From Thermaceae bacterium (GTDB taxonomy: Bacteria > Deinococcota > Deinococci > Deinococcales > Marinithermaceae): 18,257 nucleotides of DNA. The notes beneath the pieces are model-generated. The model did not search any database, was not told where the DNA came from, and saw nothing but the letters and a program-made list of their open reading frames with translations. This document shows, one piece after another, positions 8,063-14,138 of the stretch (positions are counted from its first letter, which is position 1; the number at the start of each line of letters is the position of its first letter). The translations under genes and the position numbers were made by a program. The DNA is taken from NCBI GenBank assembly GCA_015490435.1, contig WFXV01000128.1, forward strand, positions 1 to 18,257, in the 5' to 3' direction.

Positions 8063-8774
8063 CGAAGACCTCCAATAGCCGCTGGCGGAGCTCGCTCGGG
8101 GTCAGGTTGCCGGAGAGCTCGCCCCGCTCGGCCACCCGGATCGTGCCCCGTTCCTCGCTGACCACGATCACCAGCGCGTCGCTCTCCTCGGAAAGCCCCA
8201 CCGCCGCCCGGTGCCGGGTCCCGAGGTAGACGAGGTCCTCCCGGGCGGAAAGCGGAAAGACGCAGGCGGCGGCGAGGATCCGCCCCGCCCGGACGATCAC
8301 CCCGCCGTCGTGAAGGGGGGTGCCCACGGTGAAAATCGTCTCCAAAAGCCGCGCCGAGATGCGCGCGTCCAGCACCTCGCCGGTGCTCGCGTACTCGCCG
8401 AGGGGGGTGCGGCGCTCGACCGCGATCAGGGCGCCGAGCCGCCGGGCGGCCATCCGCTCGACCCCGCGCACCAGCTCCTCCACCGCCTCGCTGCCGGCGG
8501 TCCCCGGGCCGAGGCGCCCCCGGCCGAGGTGCTCGAGCAGCCCCCGGAGCTCGGGCTGGAAGACCACGATCAGGGCGAACATGCCTAGGGTGGCGGCGTT
8601 GCCGAGAAGCCAGGCGAGCGCCCGGAGCCCCAGCTTGTCGGCGAGGAACCAGACCAGAACGTAGACCACCAGGCCCCGGATCAGGTTCAAAGCCCGGGTC
8701 TCGGCGATCAGCTCGTAGAGGTAGTAAAAGAGTACGGCGACGGCGAGAATGTCGAGGACGTCGCGCCAGTCCAT
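8049..8774 (-). CDS. cdaA: Diadenylate cyclase CdaA (c-di-AMP synthase)
   Basis: A 241-residue membrane enzyme condensing two ATP into cyclic di-AMP. Three N-terminal transmembrane helices lie at about 6-24, 31-48 and 52-72, followed by VFQPELR (71-77), typical of CdaA. The DAC domain covers about 95-225. The metal-binding motif reads HDGG at 155-158 where DGA is the usual form, and the second signature GTRHRAA (185-191) is intact, followed by acidic SEESD (195-199). The ATG at 8774 directly abuts the deoB stop, with GGAGG about 11 nt upstream inside deoB. The ybbR/cdaR partner follows with overlap, but the usual third gene, glmM, is absent. The protein is probably active despite the Ala-to-Gly change, since Asp and the first Gly are kept. 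Confidence 0.94.
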   Translation of the reverse strand: MDWRDVLDILAVAVLFYYLYELIAETRALNLIRGLVVYVLVWFLADKLGLRALAWLLGNAATLGMFALIVVFQPELRGLLEHLGRGRLGPGTAGSEAVEELVRGVERMAARRLGALIAVERRTPLGEYASTGEVLDARISARLLETIFTVGTPLHDGGVIVRAGRILAAACVFPLSAREDLVYLGTRHRAAVGLSEESDALVIVVSEERGTIRVAERGELSGNLTPSELRQRLLEVFGAAA

Positions 8775-9920
8775 CTACACGAAGGCCTCCCCCGGTCCCT
8801 CCCAAGCGATGCCGAACGCCTTGGCGAGGCTCGCGGCGACGTCGGCGAAGGTCTCGCGGGTGCCGAGGTCCCGCCCGGCGAGCCCCGGGCCCACCGCGAG
8901 CAGCATCCCGTACTCCCGGGTGTGGTCGGTGCCCCGGAAGGTGGGGTCGTTGCCGTGGTCGGAGACGATCCAGAGGTGGTCCTCCGGCCCGAGCCGCTCC
9001 AGGAACTTCGGCAGGGCGCGGTCGAACTCGTAAAGCGCGGCGGCGTAGCCGAAGGGGTCGCGCCGGTGGCCGTACTTCGAGTCGAAGTCCACCAGGTTGG
9101 TGAAGACGAGGCCCTCTATGTCCTCCTCGAGGAGGGCGAGGGTCTTCTTGATGCCGTCGGTGTTGTCGTCGGTGTGGACTTCGCGGGTGAACCCCCGGTG
9201 GGCGTAGATGTCGGGGATCTTGCCCACGCCGACGACCTCGAGGCCCGCCGCCTTGATCCGATCGAGCACGTTCTCGGGCGGCTCCAGGGCGAAGTCCTTG
9301 CGGTACTCGTTCAGCCGGTAGAAGTTTCCCGGCTCGCCGGCGAAGGGCCTTGCGATCACCCGGGCGACGGCATAGGGGCCCTTCAGGATCTCCCGGGCCT
9401 TCTCGCACCATTCGTAGAGCGTCTCCAGGGGCACCACGTCCACGTGGGCCGCGATCTGGAAGACCGAGTCCGCCGAGGTGTAGACGATGGGCTTTCCGGT
9501 CTTCAGGTGCTCTTCGCCGTAATCCTTGATCGCCTCGGTGCCGGAATAGGGCTTGTTGAGCAATACGCCCCTTCCGATCGCCTTCTCGAAGGCCTCGATC
9601 ACCTCCGGGGGAAAGCCCTCGGGGAAGGTGCGAAAGGGGTGCTCGAGCTGGATGCCCACGAACTCCCAGTGGCCTGTGGTGGTGTCCTTGCCCTGGTTCT
9701 TCTCCTTCATCCGGCCATAGGCCGCGAGCGGCTCGGCCTCCTCGGGGAGCGTGTGCACCCCGGGCACGTTCCCGAGCCCGAGCCTGGGGAGGTTTTTGAG
9801 CGGCACGCCGGTCTTCAAGACCACGTGGTCGAGGGTGTCGGCCCCCTCGTCGCCGAACGCGGGGGCGTCCGGCAGGTAGCCGAGCCCCACCGAGTCGAGC
9901 ACCACCAGGGCCACCTTCAT
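8775..9920 (-). CDS. deoB: Phosphopentomutase
   Basis: A 381-residue alkaline-phosphatase-superfamily enzyme interconverting (deoxy)ribose-1-phosphate and -5-phosphate, linking nucleoside breakdown with the pentose phosphate pathway. Motifs: LDSVGLG with metal ligand D9; KDTTTGHWE (78-86), whose threonine is phosphorylated in the catalytic cycle; and the C-terminal metal ligands in SDHGND (320-325) and GTDHTREYG (330-338). The open frame extends upstream to 9992, but that part is charged, unlike the family, and runs over the terminator of the next gene; the ATG at 9920 with TAGGGG just upstream and the canonical MKVALVVLDS opening is chosen. It heads the six-gene minus-strand run ending in the S9 peptidase. 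Confidence 0.95.
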   Translation of the reverse strand: MKVALVVLDSVGLGYLPDAPAFGDEGADTLDHVVLKTGVPLKNLPRLGLGNVPGVHTLPEEAEPLAAYGRMKEKNQGKDTTTGHWEFVGIQLEHPFRTFPEGFPPEVIEAFEKAIGRGVLLNKPYSGTEAIKDYGEEHLKTGKPIVYTSADSVFQIAAHVDVVPLETLYEWCEKAREILKGPYAVARVIARPFAGEPGNFYRLNEYRKDFALEPPENVLDRIKAAGLEVVGVGKIPDIYAHRGFTREVHTDDNTDGIKKTLALLEEDIEGLVFTNLVDFDSKYGHRRDPFGYAAALYEFDRALPKFLERLGPEDHLWIVSDHGNDPTFRGTDHTREYGMLLAVGPGLAGRDLGTRETFADVAASLAKAFGIAWEGPGEAFV

Positions 9921-9926
9921 GCCCCT

Positions 9927-9953
9927 AGCATACGGCGGCGACGGCGCGAACAA
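9927..9953 (-). promoter_or_regulatory. Possible promoter of the deoB-cdaA-ybbR-def-fmt operon
   Basis: Read on the minus strand, TTGTTC (9953-9948) and TATGCT (9932-9927) sit between the upstream terminator and the deoB ATG. The 15-bp spacer is short and each hexamer is imperfect. If real, transcription begins almost at the ATG. Position makes some promoter here likely; the exact hexamers are uncertain. Confidence 0.3.
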
Positions 9954-9955
9954 TC

Positions 9956-9983
9956 GAAAAACCCGCCCGGAGTCCGGGCGGGT
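9956..9983 (-). terminator. Rho-independent terminator after the outer-membrane-like gene
   Basis: A perfect 10-bp stem (9961-9970 with 9974-9983) and 3-nt loop. Read on the minus strand it is followed by a run of T residues (9960-9957). It lies 15 nt after the stop of the 160-residue protein and separates it from deoB. Confidence 0.9.
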
Positions 9984-9998
9984 CGGGCGCACCCCCGG

Positions 9999-10481
9999 TT
10001 AGAAGAGCTCGACGCCGACCAGGAGGGATTCCGAAAACTCCATATACGTGCTGCCGGAATAGAAGGTCACGCTGGGCCCGAGCCCGAACTCCAAAAACAC
10101 CGCCCAGCGCTCGCCCACCCAAAGCCGCGAGCCCAAAAAGCCGCCCGCGCCCAGCGCGAAGGCGTCGGCGGCGGGGGCCTTGAAGTAACCCCCGGAGAGG
10201 CTGACCCCGAGGTAGGCGTCCAGGGGCGGGAGCTCGGGGCGGTCGAGCACCTTGCGAAGGGGAACGTCCACCACGTGGTAGGAGGCGCCCACCACGAGTC
10301 CCGAGACGCCGGAGTAGGAGGCGTAGGTCGCCGCCAGGTAAAGGGGGTCGAAGACCTGGTAGAACGCGCCTACCCCCTTGGGTCCATCCAAGTCCCCGGC
10401 GAGGTAAAACCCGAAGGGGTTCGCAAACCCGAGGCCCAAAACCGAAAACGCCAGTGCCACCAGAAGCGACCGAACGCGCAC
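9999..10481 (-). CDS. Secreted, probably beta-barrel outer-membrane protein of unknown function
   Basis: I do not recognise the family. The 160-residue product has a signal peptide: RVRS, a hydrophobic core LLVALAFSVLGLG, then a likely cleavage after FA (about residue 20). The mature part alternates polar and hydrophobic residues in short strands rich in Gly, Tyr, Phe and Val (for example GLVVGASYHVV, LGVSLSGGYF, WAVFLEFGLG), and ends in ...LLVGVELF with a C-terminal Phe, the usual last residue of outer-membrane beta-barrels. About eight strands fit the length. The start is GTG at 10481, because a perfect GGAGGTGA lies five bases before it; the GTG at 10490 overlaps that site. It has its own terminator and separates dnaB from deoB. 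The outer-membrane location is inferred. Confidence 0.72.
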   Translation of the reverse strand: MRVRSLLVALAFSVLGLGFANPFGFYLAGDLDGPKGVGAFYQVFDPLYLAATYASYSGVSGLVVGASYHVVDVPLRKVLDRPELPPLDAYLGVSLSGGYFKAPAADAFALGAGGFLGSRLWVGERWAVFLEFGLGPSVTFYSGSTYMEFSESLLVGVELF

Positions 10482-10486
10482 GTCGT

Positions 10487-10494
10487 TCACCTCC
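10487..10494 (-). promoter_or_regulatory. Shine-Dalgarno site that fixes the start at 10481
   Basis: On the minus strand this reads GGAGGTGA, complementary to eight bases of the 16S 3' end in this window (TCACCTCC at 130-137). Five bases separate it from the GTG at 10481. The alternative GTG at 10490 is part of this site and would have no proper spacing. Confidence 0.75.
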
Positions 10495-10545
10495 GCGCCG
10501 AGCTTAGGGAACCCCCGGTTTTCGCGATAGGGCCGGATGCCCTAG

Positions 10546-11883
<1,338 letters not shown>

Positions 11884-11910
11884 ACCGGGACCCCCCTAGC
11901 TTAAAACGCG

Positions 11911-11945
11911 AAAAGGGCCCCGGGGCGCGCTTCGCCCCGGGGCCC
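11911..11945 (-). terminator. Rho-independent terminator between rplI and dnaB
   Basis: A 13-bp perfect stem (11915-11927 with 11933-11945) and 5-nt loop, followed on the minus strand by TTTT, CGCG, then TTTT. It begins about 10 nt after the rplI stop and ends only 27 nt before the dnaB ATG. Confidence 0.88.
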
Positions 11946-11955
11946 GAAAACGGCC

Positions 11956-12519
11956 TTAGGCCTCGTCCTTTTCGGCCGCCTCGCCCTCTTCGACAGGCGC
12001 GGCCTCGGCGGCTTGCGCCTCGGAGGCGGCCTCCGCGCCTTCCTCGCCCTCCTCGGCGATGAAGACGCCCCGGCCCTCCTCATTGAGCACCCAGACCTTG
12101 AGGGTGATCGGGACCTCGGGGTGGGGCTTGTAGACGATCTCGTAGGCACCGAGCTCCTTGATCGGCCGGGCGAGCTGGAGGCGCTTCGGGTCGATGGTGA
12201 TGCCGTGCTGCTCCTCGAGCTCCCGGGCGATGTCGCGGGCGGTGACCGAGCCGTAGATCTTGGTCTCGCCGGCCTTGACCTTGATCTTCAGGGTGATGGG
12301 CTCGAGCATCTCCTTGAGCCGCTCGGCCTCGGCCTTGCGCTCGGCGGCCCGCTTCGCCTGGGCGCGGATCTTGGCCTCGAGGGCCTTCAGGTTCGAGGGG
12401 GTGGCGGGCGCCGCCAGACCCCGGGGGAAGAGGTAGTTCCGGGCGTAGCCAGGCTTGACGTTGACCACGTCGCCGACGTCGCCCAGGTTCTCCATCGGTT
12501 CCAGCAGGATGACCTTCAC
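11956..12519 (-). CDS. rplI: Large-subunit ribosomal protein bL9 with an acidic C-terminal tail
   Basis: A 187-residue protein of the large ribosomal subunit. The N-terminal domain MKVILLEPMENLGDVGDVVNVK and PGYARNYLFPRGLA is unmistakable (residues 1-36), followed by the long lysine/arginine/alanine-rich connecting helix (about 41-74) and the C-terminal domain (about 75-146). The usual bL9 ends near 147-150; here about 40 more residues follow, rich in Glu and Ala (for example AEAASEAQAAEAAPVEEG), apparently disordered and strongly acidic. The start is GTG at 12519 with GAGGGAG upstream. It follows rpsR by 12 nt and is the last gene before the terminator. Confidence 0.96.
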   Translation of the reverse strand: MKVILLEPMENLGDVGDVVNVKPGYARNYLFPRGLAAPATPSNLKALEAKIRAQAKRAAERKAEAERLKEMLEPITLKIKVKAGETKIYGSVTARDIARELEEQHGITIDPKRLQLARPIKELGAYEIVYKPHPEVPITLKVWVLNEEGRGVFIAEEGEEGAEAASEAQAAEAAPVEEGEAAEKDEA

Positions 12520-12531
12520 GCCGCTCCCTCC

Positions 12532-12786
12532 CTACTTCCGGACGAGCTTCTCGGTGAAGGGCACGATCGCCATGATCCGGGCCCGCTTGATGGTCATCGC
12601 CAGCCGGCGCTGGTGCTTGGCGCAGACGCCGGTGCGGCGCCGGGGCAGGATCTTGCCGGTCTCCGACATGAAGCGCTTCAGCATCTTGGCGTCCTTGTAG
12701 TCGGTGACCTCGAGCTCCCCGGTGCAGAACGGGCAGACCTTGGGTTTCTTGTACCTTCTCGGGCGTGCAGCTTTCTTCGCGCTCAT
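12532..12786 (-). CDS. rpsR: Small-subunit ribosomal protein bS18, zinc-ribbon (C+) type
   Basis: An 84-residue protein of the 30S platform, which forms a heterodimer with bS6. The conserved block KRFMSETGKILPRRRTG (37-53) and the C-terminus ...VPFTEKLVRK identify it. It carries CPFC at 18-21 and CAKH at 55-58, a CxxC...CxxH set able to bind zinc. From memory, the Thermus thermophilus bS18 lacks these cysteines, so this gene keeps the C+ form. ATG at 12786 with GAGGTAA upstream. It is spaced 11-12 nt from both neighbours in the rpsF-ssb-rpsR-rplI run. Confidence 0.97.
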   Translation of the reverse strand: MSAKKAARPRRYKKPKVCPFCTGELEVTDYKDAKMLKRFMSETGKILPRRRTGVCAKHQRRLAMTIKRARIMAIVPFTEKLVRK

Positions 12787-12797
12787 CTTTTACCTCG

Positions 12798-13589
12798 CTA
12801 AAAGGGCAGATCCTCCTCGGGCGGGAACTCGTCGAGCCCGTCCTCGAGGTCCACGCCGCCGCTGGGCGCGGGCTTCGCCCCGCCCTCGGGCGGCCGGGTC
12901 AGCTTCTCGATGCGCTTCGCCTCCACCCGGGTGACGAAGCGCCGGGATCCGTCGGCCGCGGTCCAGGAGTCGTTCACCAGCCGGCCGAGCACCAGGACCG
13001 GCTCGCCCTTCTTGAGCTCGCCCGCCCACTCGGCGAGGTCCCGCCAGGCGGTGACGTCGACGAAGTGGGTCTTCTCCTGCTCCTGGCCGCGGCTGGTGAA
13101 GGTCTCGTTCACCGCCAGGCCGAACCGGGTCACCGCGGTACCCTGGGGGGTGTAGCGGAGTTCGGCGTCCCGGGTCAGGTTGCCGATCAGGACCACCTGG
13201 TTGAGCGCGTCGGTGAGCCGCTCCTGCCCCCGGGCGTCGGTGACGGTGCGCCCCTCCCGGTCGCCGATCAGGGGCTCGATCCGGTCCACCCGCACATCCA
13301 GCGCGCTCCGCCGCTGGCCGTCCGACTCCCAGGTGCGGTAATCGAGCCGGCCCTCGACGAAGACCGGGGTCCCGGCCGAGAGCTGGTCGGCGAGCAGCTC
13401 GGCGTAGCGGCCGAGGAGCTTGACCCGGTGGTACCAGGGGATCTCGCGGATCTCGCCCCCCTCGGTCTCCACCCGGTCCTGGCCGGCGACGGTGACCTCG
13501 AGCACCGCGAGCCCCCCCGGTGTGTAGCGGAGCTCCGGAGTCTGGGTGACCGTCCCCAAGAGCAGTACCCGGTTCAACCCTTTGGCCAT
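12798..13589 (-). CDS. ssb: Single-stranded DNA-binding protein with two OB folds
   Basis: A 263-residue SSB that coats single-stranded DNA in replication, recombination and repair. Two OB folds are present in tandem: residues ~1-107 (opening GLNRVLLLGTVTQTPELRYT) and ~128-231 (opening LNQVVLIGNLTRDAELRYT). The repeated openings show internal duplication. Two-OB SSBs that work as dimers instead of tetramers are a hallmark of Deinococcus-Thermus, and the 263-residue length agrees with Thermus SSB. A Pro/Gly linker (232-246) leads to the acidic tip EFPPEEDLPF, the partner-binding tail. ATG at 13589 with AGGAG upstream, 11 nt after rpsF. Confidence 0.97.
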   Translation of the reverse strand: MAKGLNRVLLLGTVTQTPELRYTPGGLAVLEVTVAGQDRVETEGGEIREIPWYHRVKLLGRYAELLADQLSAGTPVFVEGRLDYRTWESDGQRRSALDVRVDRIEPLIGDREGRTVTDARGQERLTDALNQVVLIGNLTRDAELRYTPQGTAVTRFGLAVNETFTSRGQEQEKTHFVDVTAWRDLAEWAGELKKGEPVLVLGRLVNDSWTAADGSRRFVTRVEAKRIEKLTRPPEGGAKPAPSGGVDLEDGLDEFPPEEDLPF

Positions 13590-13600
13590 GATCTCCTAGT

Positions 13601-13909
13601 CTACGCCTTCTTGGTCTTCCACTCGGGGCGATCCTTGACGATCATCACCCGGCGGACGTTGTCGCGGATCAAGAGCTCGGATTCCAGCGCCTTGACGTGC
13701 TTGCCGGGCATCTCGACGGTGTAGAAGATGTAGTAGCCCTCGGTGTCCTTCTCGATGGGGTAGGCGAGCCGCCGGTTGCCCCACTCGTCCACCGACTTGA
13801 CCTCGGCCTCGAACTTCTCGAAGGCTTTCTGGATGATCTCTTTCTCTAGGTCGAGCTTTTCCTTTTCCAGGTTGGGGTTTAGGATCATCCCCACTTCGTA
13901 GATCGGCAC
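13601..13909 (-). CDS. rpsF: Small-subunit ribosomal protein bS6
   Basis: A 102-residue 30S protein, partner of bS18. It opens with PIYEVGMILNPNLE and contains WGNRRLAYPIEK (43-54) and EGYYIFYTVEMPG (57-69), the family core; the C-terminus ends RPEWKTKKA. The frame is open further upstream to 14260, but GGAGG six bases before GTG at 13909, together with the family N-terminus, fix the start. It is the first gene of the rpsF-ssb-rpsR-rplI operon and is preceded by a promoter and a foldable leader. bS6:bS18 is known to repress its own operon by binding rpsF leader RNA in several bacteria, so similar control is plausible here. Confidence 0.96.
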   Translation of the reverse strand: MPIYEVGMILNPNLEKEKLDLEKEIIQKAFEKFEAEVKSVDEWGNRRLAYPIEKDTEGYYIFYTVEMPGKHVKALESELLIRDNVRRVMIVKDRPEWKTKKA

Positions 13910-13920
13910 TTCACACCTCC

Positions 13921-13968
13921 CTTTGGCCTGGTGGCTTCGGGTCGGGCCCGAAGCAGGAAGGGCCGAAG
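13921..13968 (-). promoter_or_regulatory. Structured leader of the rpsF operon mRNA, candidate bS6:bS18 autoregulatory RNA
   Basis: In mRNA sense, an inner perfect 8-bp hairpin (GCTTCGGG at 13934-13941 on the plus strand with CCCGAAGC at 13947-13954, loop of 5) is enclosed by an outer stem (13961-13968 with 13921-13928, seven of eight pairs), leaving an asymmetric internal loop. It ends just before the Shine-Dalgarno of rpsF. The folding is seen in sequence; the link to bS6:bS18 binding is inferred from known regulation, and the published core consensus was not checked. Confidence 0.4.
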
Positions 13969-13972
13969 CTGG

Positions 13973-14000
13973 AGTATACCACGCCCCCCGGGGCTTGCAA
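13973..14000 (-). promoter_or_regulatory. Promoter of the rpsF-ssb-rpsR-rplI operon
   Basis: On the minus strand TTGCAA (14000-13995) is the -35 and TATACT (13978-13973, five of six) the -10, spaced 16 bp. The predicted start is near 13966, giving a leader of about 57 nt. The -35 hexamer is self-complementary and can also serve the plus-strand trp promoter. Confidence 0.7.
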
Positions 14001-14024
14001 GCGAGGGCGCGGACCCCATAAGAT
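13995..14024 (+). promoter_or_regulatory. Probable promoter of the trp operon, sharing its -35 with rpsF
   Basis: TTGCAA (13995-14000) followed after 18 bp by TAAGAT (14019-14024); CATAAG at 14017-14022 with a 16-bp spacer is an alternative -10. Either predicts transcription starting at about 14028-14032, at or next to the leader-peptide ATG. The hexamer is the centre of a perfect palindrome GCTTGCAAGC (13993-14002). Confidence 0.5.
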
Positions 14025-14031
14025 TCAGCCC

Positions 14032-14070
14032 ATGAAGGCCTTCGCCCTCCGCCGCTGGTGGCCCGGCTAG
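14032..14070 (+). CDS. trpL: trp operon leader peptide with tandem Trp codons
   Basis: ATG at 14032 opens a 12-codon frame, MKAFALRRWWPG, closed by TAG at 14068-14070. The two adjacent TGG codons at 14056-14061 are the diagnostic feature of a ribosome-mediated trp attenuator. It sits 68 nt before trpE and is followed at once by competing hairpins and a T-rich tract. No Shine-Dalgarno lies in the usual window before the ATG (the nearest purine run, GAGGG, is about 24 nt away), and the predicted promoter places +1 at about the ATG, so it is probably translated from a leaderless mRNA. A chance frame is unlikely given the hairpins and position. Confidence 0.85.
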   Translation: MKAFALRRWWPG

Positions 14071-14126
14071 CCCCGGGGGCGGGAGGCGTCTGGCCCTCGG
14101 GGTTTTCGCCCGGGGGTTTTTCTTTT
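14071..14126 (+). terminator. trp attenuator: antiterminator and terminator hairpins
   Basis: Terminator (3:4): CCCTCGGG (14094-14101) pairs with CCCGGGGG (14109-14116), eight pairs including one G-U, 7-nt loop, then TTTTTCTTTT (14117-14126). Antiterminator (2:3): CCCCGGGGG (14071-14079) pairs with CCCTCGGGG (14094-14102), nine pairs with one G-U, and excludes the terminator. Region 1, inside trpL (14043-14053), can pair with 14078-14088 (one mismatch), blocking the antiterminator. A ribosome stalled on the Trp codons at 14056-14061 would cover region 1, freeing 2:3 and allowing trpE transcription when tryptophan is scarce. Confidence 0.82.
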
Positions 14127-14138
14127 GGGGAGGGCGCG

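Noticed and set aside
7828..9411. 527-codon open frame on the minus strand across ybbR, cdaA and deoB
   Set aside because: It is out of frame with three well-supported genes, crosses their boundaries, and translates to an Arg/Pro/Gly-rich string of shadow type.
9921..9992. Upstream extension of deoB
   Set aside because: It runs across the terminator of the neighbouring gene and adds residues not found in phosphopentomutases.
10528..10544. Six-bp hairpin just after the dnaB stop, considered as a terminator
   Set aside because: It is short and is followed on the minus strand by TCGCG rather than a T run.
14058..14138. Upstream extension of trpE
   Set aside because: It would translate the attenuator hairpins; the ATG at 14139 has a Shine-Dalgarno and matches the family N-terminus.
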